Part shown: positions 32,719 through 40,478 of the stretch, piece by piece
Numbering within the stretch: the first letter of the stretch is position 1
How the letters are laid out: the number at the start of each line of letters is the position of its first letter
Assembly (NCBI GenBank): GCA_035573435.1
Contig: DATMZR010000012.1
Span: 231,068-295,067, forward strand
DNA from: Solirubrobacterales bacterium
Lineage (GTDB): Bacteria > Actinomycetota > Thermoleophilia > Solirubrobacterales > 70-9
DNA length: 64,000 bases
Direction of reading: 5' to 3'
Position numbers and translations under genes: made by a program
Notes under the pieces: generated by a model
Told to the model about the DNA's origin: nothing
Database searches by the model: none
What the model saw: the letters and a program-made list of their open reading frames with translations, nothing else

Positions 32719-33536
32719 CAGCCGGGCTCCGCGAGAGCTCGCAGCACCCCAAGGAACTCCTCCGTGCCCGCGACAACGGCGTCCGCTTCCGCGGACAGCT
32801 CCTCCGGTGCCTCGGCCGAGTCGATGCCGATACAGACCGCCGCGACCAGGCTGCCCGCAGCGCCCAGCGAGCGCAGGGCGCGGAACGCGTCCAGGTCGGT
32901 GCGGTCGTCTCCGCCGAACAGTGCGCGATCGATTCGCTGAGCGGAGAGCAACCGCCTGACTGCCGTCCCCTTGTCGATCCCCGAGGTGGGGCGAATCTCC
33001 AGCACCCTTCGCCCCCAGCGGGGCTCCAGACCGGCCTTCCGCGCACCGGCGGCGACCTCGCTCGCCAGTCGTTCGGCAGCGCCCTCGTCGGGGGCGGTAC
33101 GCCAGTGAAGCGCCTGGATTGGACCCTTGTCCTCGAGACGCAGCCCGGCATCGGCCAGCGTGGATTCCTGGAGCTCGCCGACGAAGGCACGTGCGGCCAG
33201 GCCGCCCTCGGTGGGCGCGAGATCCACGGTCGCCTCCGCCCCGGGGGCAAGCAGCTCGAGGCCGTGGTTGCCCGCATAGGTGAGCTCCTCGATGCCCACC
33301 AGCCGTCGCGCCTCAGCCGCGCGCCGGCCAGACACGCAGGCCACCACGGCGTAGCGCTGGGCGAGGGCCCGCAGCACCTTCTGAGTCCCCACCGGGACGG
33401 TGGCGGAGCCGGGATCATCGACGATCGGCGCCAGGGTCCCGTCGACGTCGCAGAGCACAGCGGCCGTCCCGGCGGCGGCGCGCAGCGGCGCGATCAGCTC
33501 GGCGATTCTCGCTTCCACGGCGGGCTCGGCGGTCAC
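32718..33536 (-). CDS. otsB: Trehalose-6-phosphate phosphatase
   Basis: HAD enzyme that dephosphorylates trehalose 6-phosphate; 272 residues. Motif I AVLCDVDGTLAPIV, motif II VSGRR, the cap segment TYAGNHGLELL, motif III lysine around GIDKG, motif IV FGGDDRTDLDAFRAL. A trehalose-6-phosphate synthase is not adjacent. The GTG at 33536 is about 30 residues before motif I, as in relatives; the longer open frame would run antisense into the transporter gene. No ribosome site was seen before it. Confidence 0.88.
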   Translation of the reverse strand: MTAEPAVEARIAELIAPLRAAAGTAAVLCDVDGTLAPIVDDPGSATVPVGTQKVLRALAQRYAVVACVSGRRAAEARRLVGIEELTYAGNHGLELLAPGAEATVDLAPTEGGLAARAFVGELQESTLADAGLRLEDKGPIQALHWRTAPDEGAAERLASEVAAGARKAGLEPRWGRRVLEIRPTSGIDKGTAVRRLLSAQRIDRALFGGDDRTDLDAFRALRSLGAAGSLVAAVCIGIDSAEAPEELSAEADAVVAGTEEFLGVLRALAEPG

Positions 33537-33568
33537 GTAGGCGCGGCGGCGGGCGCGATCATCGCGAC

Positions 33569-33574
33569 TAGTAT
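33569..33574 (+). promoter_or_regulatory. -10 box (TAGTAT), probable leaderless promoter
   Basis: TAGTAT precedes the GTG at 33583 by 8 nt, in the 46-bp gap between divergent otsB and the first transporter half. Confidence 0.5.
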
Positions 33575-33582
33575 CGCGGCCC

Positions 33583-33945
33583 GTGTCCCGTGATCGACTC
33601 GCGAAGCTGGTGGCGATCGGCACCGCAGCGGGGGCCTTCAGCGGCCTCTTCGGGGTCGGTGGCGGGACGGTGATCGTGCCGCTCTTGATCCTCTGGCTCG
33701 GCTACGGCGAGCGGGAGGCAACTGGCACCAGCCTGGCTGCCATCGTGGTCATCGCCGCTTTGGCGGCGGCCGGGCAGGGGCTGTACGGGAACGTCGACAT
33801 AGGGAACGCGCTCGTCGTCGGAGCCCCGGCGATGTTCGGGGTCGTGGCCGGGGCCGCGCTTCAGCAACGGCTCCCGGAGCGCGCGGTGGCGTTCCTGTTT
33901 GCGGCTCTCCTGGTGGCGACGGCCGTGGCCCTGGTCCTGCCCTGA
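33583..33945 (+). CDS. TauE/SafE (TSUP) half-transporter, N-terminal-like half
   Basis: 120 residues with about four membrane helices and the TSUP signature GAFSGLFGVGGGTVIVPLLI near the start and a second conserved element EREATGTSLAAIV. Full TauE/SafE proteins are about 250 residues with two such halves; this is only one. The stop overlaps the next gene's ATG by 1 nt (TGATG), and that gene is the other half, so the two probably assemble as a heterodimer. Relatives export sulfite, sulfoacetate or other organic anions; the substrate is unknown here. Confidence 0.82.
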   Translation: MSRDRLAKLVAIGTAAGAFSGLFGVGGGTVIVPLLILWLGYGEREATGTSLAAIVVIAALAAAGQGLYGNVDIGNALVVGAPAMFGVVAGAALQQRLPERAVAFLFAALLVATAVALVLP

Positions 33946-34373
33946 TGGAGTACGTGGCCGCGGCCCTGCTGGGATTCGCCGGGGGGACCCTCGGCGGCTT
34001 GGTCGGGGTCGGCGGCGGGGTCCTGTTCGTGCCTGCGCTGGCGATCTTCCTCGACCAGTCCCAGATCCACGCCGAAGCGACGTCGCTGCTGGCGATCGTC
34101 TTCGTCGCCCTGGTGGGAGCCTGGCGCCAGTGGGGCTATGGAAACGTGCGGGTCCGCGACGGCCTCGTGGTTGGCGCCCTCTCGCCGCTCGGCGTGGCCG
34201 TTGGGGTCGTGATCTCGAATGCCGTCGCCGAGCGGACGCTCGAGCTCATGTTCGCTGCCCTGGCGCTCGTGTTCGCGGTTCAGCTTTTCCGCCGCGCGCT
34301 GAGATCGCCGACGGCACCGAATTCGGTGCGGTCGGGTTCGGGCTCCAGCGGGGCGGCAGGTCCACACGACTGA
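33945..34373 (+). CDS. TauE/SafE (TSUP) half-transporter, second half
   Basis: 142 residues, about four membrane helices, with its own signature GGTLGGLVGVGGGVLFVPALAIF and HAEATSLLAIVF. The sequence is clearly related to, but different from, the preceding half, so this is not a simple frameshift of a duplicated piece. The C-terminal tail RSPTAPNSVRSGSGSSG is hydrophilic and is encoded by the interspersed repeat at 34310-34395. Translation is coupled to the first half. Confidence 0.82.
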   Translation: MEYVAAALLGFAGGTLGGLVGVGGGVLFVPALAIFLDQSQIHAEATSLLAIVFVALVGAWRQWGYGNVRVRDGLVVGALSPLGVAVGVVISNAVAERTLELMFAALALVFAVQLFRRALRSPTAPNSVRSGSGSSGAAGPHD

Positions 34374-34395
34374 CCCGCGACTTCGTCGCTAGCCC
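34310..34395. repeat. Interspersed palindrome-containing repeat, copy A
   Basis: Begins with a palindrome (GCACCGAATTCGGTGC, 34314-34329, extendable with GAC/GTC arms), continues with a 36-nt block (34333-34368) that matches 38515-38550 at 32 of 36 positions, a 10-nt spacer, and a 17-nt block GACTTCGTCGCTAGCCC (34379-34395) identical to 38597-38613. It supplies the tail of the second TauE/SafE half and the TAG stop of the convergent YhaM-like gene. Confidence 0.7.
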
Positions 34396-35324
34396 AAACC
34401 ATGTTCCAAGGCACCTTTGACCGACGCATCCAGGGCGTTCAGCCGATAGAGGGCGAGCGCCTCGGCGGAGCTGAATCCCCGCGATCTGGGGCCCGTGCCC
34501 TCACGCACGCGAGCGGGGCCGCTATCCGGGCCGTGGTGCGAGAGCACGCAGTGGAGCAGGGCAAGCCCACGCTCGGCGGGCAGGTCGCCCGCCGCCGTCG
34601 CCACCATCTGCGCTCCGATCGCCAGATGGCCGAGCAGCCGGCCCTCGTCGCTGACCGCGAACTCCGCCTGGTAGGTGAACTCCCGCGTCTTGCCGACGTC
34701 GTGGACGAGCGCCGCAGACATCAGCAGGTCGGAGTCGAGCCTGGGATGAAGCTGGCAGACCTCGCCCACCAGCGTCCCCACCGAAACGGTGTGCTCCAGC
34801 AGCCCACCGAGGTAGGCGTGATGCCCTGCCCTGGTGCACGGGGCACGCCGGAATTCGCTCGCCGACGGCTCGGCGAACAGCAATCGTTCGACGACGGCGC
34901 GCAGGCCGGCGTCGTGAATCTCGCGGCACAGGTGCTCGAGGAAGCCCTCGAGCTCCTCCACCGAGCGATACGCGGCGGGCAGGAACTCGGCAGGATCGAA
35001 CGACCCGGGCTCCAGGCGGCGCACGTCGTCGAGCTCAGCTGCCAGCTCACCCTTGAAGCGCTCGACCTTGCCGCGAGCCAGCACGGCGTCGCCGCGGTCG
35101 AAGCGCAGGCCGATCCGGTCCGCCTCGCGGAAGACGCGGCCCGGGAGCTTGCCGCTTCGGTCGCGCAGCTCGAGCGACAGGTAGGCGCTCCCGTTTCGAG
35201 CCGTCAACCGATCCTTGCGCACGCATGCGAACCGGCCCTCGAACCGCTGACCGGGGCGCAGCTCCCCGATCGTGGGCCGCGCCCGCGCCCGCTGCCCGGT
35301 TGAGATCGCCACCGCGGCTTCCAT
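34389..35324 (-). CDS. HD-domain 3'-5' exoribonuclease YhaM-like protein
   Basis: 311 residues. N-terminal OB-fold (EGRFACVRKDRLTARNGSAYLSLELRDRSGKLPGRVF) then an HD phosphohydrolase domain with HHAYLGGLLEHTVSV, ALVHDVGKTREF, GHLAIGAQMV and LLHCVLSHHG. This OB-HD order is that of YhaM/CbfI, which degrade RNA or single-stranded DNA from the 3' end. Metal ligands H, HD and the later histidines are all visible. The ATG at 35324 has CACGAT 6 nt before it, a weak version of the leaderless box. It diverges from the PAC2 gene. Confidence 0.85.
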   Translation of the reverse strand: MEAAVAISTGQRARARPTIGELRPGQRFEGRFACVRKDRLTARNGSAYLSLELRDRSGKLPGRVFREADRIGLRFDRGDAVLARGKVERFKGELAAELDDVRRLEPGSFDPAEFLPAAYRSVEELEGFLEHLCREIHDAGLRAVVERLLFAEPSASEFRRAPCTRAGHHAYLGGLLEHTVSVGTLVGEVCQLHPRLDSDLLMSAALVHDVGKTREFTYQAEFAVSDEGRLLGHLAIGAQMVATAAGDLPAERGLALLHCVLSHHGPDSGPARVREGTGPRSRGFSSAEALALYRLNALDASVKGALEHGLG

Positions 35325-35364
35325 CGGCCGATCGTGAACCCCGCGCCGGACGGCTCGGGCGAGG

Positions 35365-35370
35365 TAGTCT
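35365..35370 (+). promoter_or_regulatory. -10 box (TAGTCT), probable leaderless promoter
   Basis: TAGTCT precedes the ATG at 35378 by 7 nt in the short divergent gap with the YhaM-like gene. Confidence 0.5.
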
Positions 35371-35377
35371 CGCCCCC

Positions 35378-36247
35378 ATGGATCCCGTCATCTGGGAGGC
35401 CGATCCGCCCCAGCTTCGCTCGCCCATCCTGGTCTGCGCCTTCGCGGGGTGGAACGACGCGGCCAATGCGGCCAGCGCGGCGCTGGAGGCGGTCGCCGCC
35501 TCACTGGACGGGGACGTTGTCGCCCGGATCGACCCAGAGGAGTTCTACGACTTCCAGGTCAACCGCCCCACGATCAGCCTGGTCGAGGGCCAGACCCGGC
35601 AGATCGACTGGCCTGAGAACGAGCTGCTGACAGTCAGCGTGCCCACCGCGGATCGCGATCTGGTCCTGCTCAGCGGGGTCGAGCCAAACATTCGCTGGCG
35701 CACGTTCGCCGACGCGATCCTGAGGGCCGCCGAACGCCTTGGAGTGCGGATGGTGATCACTTTGGGAGCCCTGATCGCCGACGTCGCCCACACGCGTCCC
35801 GTGCCGATCACTGGCCTTGCCTCCGACCCCGACCTTGTCGAGCAGCTGGGCCTCAGCCGCTCCAGCTACGAGGGCCCGACCGGGATCGTCGGCGTGGTGC
35901 ACGACGCCTGCCGGCGGCGCGAGATCACGTCGGCGAGCCTTTGGGCGGCGGTCCCGCACTACGTCGCCGCAGTCCCCAATCCGAAGGCGGCACTGGCACT
36001 GTTGCGCCGCCTGGAGGGACTGACGGGCATCGCAGTCGAGGCCTCTGACCTCGAGGACGCCACGGGGCGCTTCGAGGAACAGGTCGATCGGGCCGTCTCC
36101 GCGAACCCGGAGATCGAGGAGCTGGTGCAAAACCTGGAGGCTGCGCAGGAAGGCGAATTCGACCCCACCCGGGAGGTCCCATCGGCCGACGACATCGCCC
36201 AGGAGTTCCAGAGCTTCCTCCGTCAGCGAGGCACGGACAAGAACTGA
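35378..36247 (+). CDS. PAC2 family protein (proteasome-assembly-chaperone-like)
   Basis: 289 residues. PAC2-family landmarks are LRSPILVCAFAGWNDAANAASAAL, the EEFYDFQVNRP motif, LVLLSGVEPNIRWRTF, ITLGALIADVAHTRPVPITG, GPTGIVGVVHDA and SLWAAVPHYVAAVPNPKAALALL. In eukaryotes PAC2 chaperones 20S proteasome assembly; the bacterial relatives are common in actinobacteria but their role is unproven. ATG 35378 matches the family start; the open frame upstream is antisense noise. The C-terminus is acidic and helical. Confidence 0.88.
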   Translation: MDPVIWEADPPQLRSPILVCAFAGWNDAANAASAALEAVAASLDGDVVARIDPEEFYDFQVNRPTISLVEGQTRQIDWPENELLTVSVPTADRDLVLLSGVEPNIRWRTFADAILRAAERLGVRMVITLGALIADVAHTRPVPITGLASDPDLVEQLGLSRSSYEGPTGIVGVVHDACRRREITSASLWAAVPHYVAAVPNPKAALALLRRLEGLTGIAVEASDLEDATGRFEEQVDRAVSANPEIEELVQNLEAAQEGEFDPTREVPSADDIAQEFQSFLRQRGTDKN

Positions 36248-36268
36248 GCTCCGCTCTCGGCTCGAGCC

Positions 36269-39200
36269 TCAGGCCTCCGACGCCGGGCAAATGAGGCGAT
36301 AGTCGCACCAGCTGCAGATCTCGTACGAGGGTCGGGGCTCGAAGTCCTGGCCCTCGATCCCAGCCGCAACCTCCAGCGCCGTACGCTCAACCCGCTCGGC
36401 GTCATCGGGGGCCGCCGGCACTCGCACCCGCTCGTCCTCGAGCACGTACCAGTAGCTGCCCAGCTCGGTCTCGACCTGCCACGCTTCACGAGCACCGAGC
36501 CGGTAGAGAGCCAGCTGCACGTCCTCGCCAGAATCGGCCCTGCGCTCCCCGGTCTTGTAGTCGATCAGCTCGTATGCGCCCTCCGGGAGCAGATCGACGC
36601 GATCAACCCGGCCGCGGAGCTGGTGGGGACCGATCGAAAAGGCGAAGGCCCGTTCCAGCCACACAGGTCTCGACTGGGAGCGCAGGTGATGCTCGTGATA
36701 ACGGGCCAGGGACGCCACGGCTCGATCCCGGTACTGGAGCTCATCGTCAGAGGAGCCGAACCCCGAGCGCCGCCAGCCCGCCTCGAACAGCGCCAGGAGC
36801 CGGTCGAGGCCTCCGGCCGGCGATGGCGGTTGGCTGCTCCCCGACCCGGCAGCCAGCGCTTCGGCGCGCAGTTGCTCGCCGTGAAAGCGCTCCAGGACCT
36901 GGTGGATGAGGATCCCGAACCGCTGGTTGATCGTGGGCTCCTGCGGGATCGCAAATACGCGCGCGAACTTGTACTTCAGCGGGCAGGTCCGGTAGAGGTC
37001 GATATCCGAGGCCGACAGCGCCAGGCCGTCTCCGCGACGAGGGATGAACTGCTCCAGTGACGGCTCCCGCCGCGTGGCGACCAGCTCACGCCGGGCCGCC
37101 AAGTCGCGTTCCTCGCCGATCACGAACTCGTCCAGCGTCGACGCCTCCAGCGCGGCGCGCTGCTCCGGCGAGGCGGCGCGGCCAAGCAGCTCGTTGAGGG
37201 CCTCCAGAGCCTCGGCGGCGGGCTCGGCGCCCGGGCTCTGGACCAAAGCCGCAAGCTTGATCAGCTCCAGGTAGCGGGCCACCGCCTGGGTCACGTCCTC
37301 GGCAGTATCAAGGCGCATCTCCGAGAGAGCCGAGCCGGCCCTCCAGGATGCCTCGAGCGCCTCGTCGCGAAGCATCCGGTAGGTGGAATGGAGCCCCTCG
37401 GCGGGCCCGAACAACTCCTCGGTCTGCACTTCCTCCTCGGCGGCCAGAGCATCCCGGGCGGCCTCATACAACGCAGAGGCCGGAACCGGACCTTCGCCGG
37501 TGGTCTCGGGCCACGAGAGGACCAGGGCGCCACTGGCGCGCGTCATCGCCAGGTAGGCAAGTCGAGCGGGACGCTGCGAGGCCGGGGTGCCGGCCTCCGG
37601 CTCCGCCTCTGCATCGGCGGGCGACTCCCGGAGCAGCGGCTCCGGTACCCAGGCCCCATCAGGGTCGCGCGCGGAGATCGCCCCCCGATGAAGGCCGAGC
37701 AGGTAGACGTGCTCGAACTCGAGCCCCTTCACCTGCTCCGGCTCGGCCAAAACGACCTCTCCCGGAGGGGGCGCAGAGGAGTCGACAGGGTCGAGCTCGC
37801 CCGCGTCGGCTACCGCGGTCAGGTGGCGAACGAAGTCCCGTACCGAGCCGCGGGGCTCACGCTGCGTCCAGGCGGCCGCTAGCTCCGAGAGGCGCGAGAG
37901 GCTCTGCAGCCGCTCCGCCGCTTCGGGGGTGGCAACGAAGAGACGATGGCGACGCAAGCCGATGCGCTCGATGAGCCGCCGCACGAAGACATCCGCCCGC
38001 ATCTCCTCCAGCGCCCGGGCGGCGGCCTGGTGCAGCTTCAGGAACGCCTGGATCCGATCGCGGGCCTCGGGAGGCAGCTGGGGACTCTCGAGCGCGGCCT
38101 CGAGGGCCGAGATCATGTCGAGCTTGCGCCGCCGCGCGATTGCCGTGCACCGCGCCAGATCGATCGAGCGAAGCTCGACCGGCGGGCGCGTCACGGCCCG
38201 CACGACCGCCGCCGAATCGGTCGGATCGGCGAGCATCCGCAACCAGGCCAGCACATCGCGGACCTCGGGCCGCTGGAAGAGGGCAGCGTCGCCCGCGAAG
38301 CGGAAGGGCACCCGGCGCTCCTCGAGGGCCGCGGCCACGAGGCGCGCCTCGCGCCAGCCGGAGCCGACGATGACGCAGACGCCCTCGGGGTGCACCTCGC
38401 CAGCCGCCAGCAGGTGCTCGATCTCCCGCGCCGCGGCCTGGGCCTCGGCACGCTCCCCGCTACAGCGCCAAAACCTAACTCCGCCGGCATGTTCCGCTTC
38501 GCGTCCGCTGCCGGCGGGTTCGGGCGCCATCGGGGCGGCAGGTTCACTCGCAGAGGGAGCCGGAGGCGACCGGTCATCCGGCGAAGCCGGATGCGTGACT
38601 TCGTCGCTAGCCCGGGCCGATCCACGTTCAGCCAGGGCGGATACGGCGGCAGCCGCACGCTCGATGGTGGGGCCGAAGCGAAGGGGGCGGTCGAGGACGA
38701 CCTGCTCCGCGTCGGGGTGGCTGTCCATGAACGATGGTGCGGGGTCGCGGACGGCCTGCGGCGGGCGGCGAATCGACTGGCCCACGTCACAGGCGCAGAC
38801 CAGGTTGCCGTGTTCGGCTGCGAGCACCTCCACCAGCGCGCGATGGGCCGCTCCAGCGTCCTCGAGCTCGTCCACCATCAGGAAGTGGAAGCGCTCCGAC
38901 AGCGCACGCCGGACATCGGCCCGCTCGTGGAGCAGGCGCTCGAGCTCGATCACGAGGTCGCCTGAGTCGAGGCTGGCGCAGTCGCGCAACACGCGGTCGT
39001 GACTGGCGTAGAGCTCAGCGAACTCGCGCTCACGCCGCGCTCGCTCGCGCTCGGCCGCACCCTTCGCCTCACGCTCCCGTTGCTCGGCCCAGTCGCGCAG
39101 GCGGCCAGGGGTTATCCGCTCCGCCTTCAGCGCGTCGATGCGACGCAGGAGCCTTGCCAGGAGCCCCGCCGGGTTGCCGCGGATCTCGTGCCGTCGCAGC

Positions 39201-39592
39201 GAAAGCTCGTCGAGCCGGTCGAGCAGCATCGCCAACCGGTCCGCGGCACGGACGGTGGCGAAGAACGGATCCAACCCCGCCTCCAGCGCGTGCTCCCGGA
39301 GCAGGCGCTCTGCGACCACCTCATAGGTCGAGATCCAGAGCTCCTCATAGGGCAGCTCGATCAGCGCCCCGGTGCGCTCCCGCAGGCGAGTGGAGGCCGC
39401 TCGGGAACGCGTGAGCACCATGATCCGTGCGGGAGCCGTCCCCGTGGAGACGAGCCGGGCGAACCGGGCGGCGAGCGCCTCGCTGCGCCCGGAGCCCGCG
39501 CGTCCAACCACCAGCAAGGGGCCCGGACCATGCCCGGCGACCCGCAGCTGGCCGTTCGTGAGCTCTCTCCCGAACCCGCCCTGGTCCTCCAT
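36269..39592 (-). CDS. UvrD-like helicase with C-terminal Fe-S PD-(D/E)XK nuclease (AdnA/AddB-like), degenerate Walker A
   Basis: 1,107 residues. SF1 motifs: Walker A region VVGRAGSGRSE has arginine (R36) in place of the catalytic lysine; Walker B FLMVDELEDA; motif III CDVGQSIRR; motif V VKGLEFEHVYLLGL; motif VI YLAMTRA. The C-terminal nuclease has GRVDRVD, LIDYKTG and a cysteine set C(PLKYKFARVF) plus CSWCDYRLIC, as in iron-sulfur AddB/AdnA nucleases. End resection at double-strand breaks is the likely job, but the altered P-loop suggests a weak motor needing a partner such as AdnB, which is not adjacent. A Ser/Ala/Pro-rich linker at about 326-371 is encoded by an interspersed repeat. Start set by TAGCGT 7 nt upstream. 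Confidence 0.85.
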   Translation of the reverse strand: MEDQGGFGRELTNGQLRVAGHGPGPLLVVGRAGSGRSEALAARFARLVSTGTAPARIMVLTRSRAASTRLRERTGALIELPYEELWISTYEVVAERLLREHALEAGLDPFFATVRAADRLAMLLDRLDELSLRRHEIRGNPAGLLARLLRRIDALKAERITPGRLRDWAEQREREAKGAAERERARREREFAELYASHDRVLRDCASLDSGDLVIELERLLHERADVRRALSERFHFLMVDELEDAGAAHRALVEVLAAEHGNLVCACDVGQSIRRPPQAVRDPAPSFMDSHPDAEQVVLDRPLRFGPTIERAAAAVSALAERGSARASDEVTHPASPDDRSPPAPSASEPAAPMAPEPAGSGREAEHAGGVRFWRCSGERAEAQAAAREIEHLLAAGEVHPEGVCVIVGSGWREARLVAAALEERRVPFRFAGDAALFQRPEVRDVLAWLRMLADPTDSAAVVRAVTRPPVELRSIDLARCTAIARRRKLDMISALEAALESPQLPPEARDRIQAFLKLHQAAARALEEMRADVFVRRLIERIGLRRHRLFVATPEAAERLQSLSRLSELAAAWTQREPRGSVRDFVRHLTAVADAGELDPVDSSAPPPGEVVLAEPEQVKGLEFEHVYLLGLHRGAISARDPDGAWVPEPLLRESPADAEAEPEAGTPASQRPARLAYLAMTRASGALVLSWPETTGEGPVPASALYEAARDALAAEEEVQTEELFGPAEGLHSTYRMLRDEALEASWRAGSALSEMRLDTAEDVTQAVARYLELIKLAALVQSPGAEPAAEALEALNELLGRAASPEQRAALEASTLDEFVIGEERDLAARRELVATRREPSLEQFIPRRGDGLALSASDIDLYRTCPLKYKFARVFAIPQEPTINQRFGILIHQVLERFHGEQLRAEALAAGSGSSQPPSPAGGLDRLLALFEAGWRRSGFGSSDDELQYRDRAVASLARYHEHHLRSQSRPVWLERAFAFSIGPHQLRGRVDRVDLLPEGAYELIDYKTGERRADSGEDVQLALYRLGAREAWQVETELGSYWYVLEDERVRVPAAPDDAERVERTALEVAAGIEGQDFEPRPSYEICSWCDYRLICPASEA
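38481..38613. repeat. Interspersed palindrome-containing repeat, copy B, inside a coding region
   Basis: Begins with an inverted repeat CCGCCGGCA/TGCCGGCGG (38481-38489, 38509-38517), then the 36-nt block (38515-38550) shared with copy A, a 46-nt spacer holding a second perfect hairpin CATCCGGC-GAA-GCCGGATG (38575-38593), and the identical 17-nt block (38597-38613). The spacer is 36 nt longer than in copy A, a multiple of three. It encodes the low-complexity linker of the helicase-nuclease without breaking the frame. Confidence 0.7.
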
Positions 39593-39599
39593 TTGTCTA

Positions 39600-39605
39600 A
39601 CGCTA
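39600..39605 (-). promoter_or_regulatory. -10 box (TAGCGT), probable leaderless promoter
   Basis: On the minus strand TAGCGT precedes the ATG at 39592 by 7 nt. It lies in the 34-bp divergent gap with the inositol-monophosphatase-family gene. Confidence 0.5.
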
Positions 39606-39626
39606 GCGGGACGGGCAGGAGTCACC

Positions 39627-40478
39627 ATGGCCTCTACCATGGCCCCGGTGGATTGGCTTTCCGCCTGCCGGCGCATGGTCGCGGCCCAGCGCGAGCTCTT
39701 CGCCGAGCAACGCGGCATCGCCGCGCGCACGGTCTATGCCGGAATCGGCGAGGGAGGTGACCGCGCGCTCGCCATCGATCGCCGGTGCGAGGACATCGTC
39801 TTCGCTGAGCTGGAGCGGCTGCACGCCGACGGGCACGAGTTCACGGCGATCTCCGAGGAGCGCGGCGAGGTGGCCTTCGGCGGCTCCGACTCGGTGGTTC
39901 GCGTGGTCATCGATCCCCTCGACGGCTCGCTGAACGCCCGCCGCATGCTTCCCACCCACTCGCTCAGCTTGGCGGTCGCAAACGGCTCGACGATGGCCGA
40001 CGTCGAGCTCGGGTACGTCTACGACTTCGGCGCCTCCGAGGAGTACTTCGCGCGGCGGGGTCGGGGAGCCACCTTGGATGGCCGGGAGCTGCGAGCCCAG
40101 GGGCCTGGTTTCGGCCTCGAGGTGGTGGGGATCGAATCGGCGAAACCGGAGCGCACGCTGCCCCTGCTCGAGGCGCTCGCGGGCAAGGCGTATCGCATCC
40201 GAGCCGTCGGCTCGATCGCGATTTCCCTGTGCTACGTGGCCGGAGGGCGCTTCGACGGGATGCTGACCGGCCGTGCCTGCCGCTCCGTCGATGCCGCCGG
40301 CGGACAGCTGATTGCACGCGAGGCCGGCGCCGAGGTGATCTTCGACGGGGAGGGCCTGGATGTGTCCCTCGACCTCGGGGCTCGTTACCACGTCGCCGCC
40401 GCGCTTGACGCCGAGCTGCTGGCCACGGTGCTCAAGGCGCAGGAGGGGGCCGAGCCGACGCCGGAGCCCAGCTCGTGA
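39627..40478 (+). CDS. Inositol monophosphatase family protein
   Basis: 283 residues of the Li+-sensitive phosphatase superfamily (IMPase, FBPase, CysQ). Metal-site motifs: AISEERGE (glutamate), VIDPLDGSLNARR (DPLDGS, the family signature) and, near the C-terminus, GRACRSVDAAGGQLIAREAGAEV, where a Ser-Val-Asp replaces the usual W-D. It may act on inositol phosphate, fructose-1,6-bisphosphate or PAP; the sequence does not decide. CAGGAG sits 7 nt before the ATG at 39627; a second ATG is at 39639. It overlaps the next gene by 4 nt. Confidence 0.85.
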   Translation: MASTMAPVDWLSACRRMVAAQRELFAEQRGIAARTVYAGIGEGGDRALAIDRRCEDIVFAELERLHADGHEFTAISEERGEVAFGGSDSVVRVVIDPLDGSLNARRMLPTHSLSLAVANGSTMADVELGYVYDFGASEEYFARRGRGATLDGRELRAQGPGFGLEVVGIESAKPERTLPLLEALAGKAYRIRAVGSIAISLCYVAGGRFDGMLTGRACRSVDAAGGQLIAREAGAEVIFDGEGLDVSLDLGARYHVAAALDAELLATVLKAQEGAEPTPEPSS

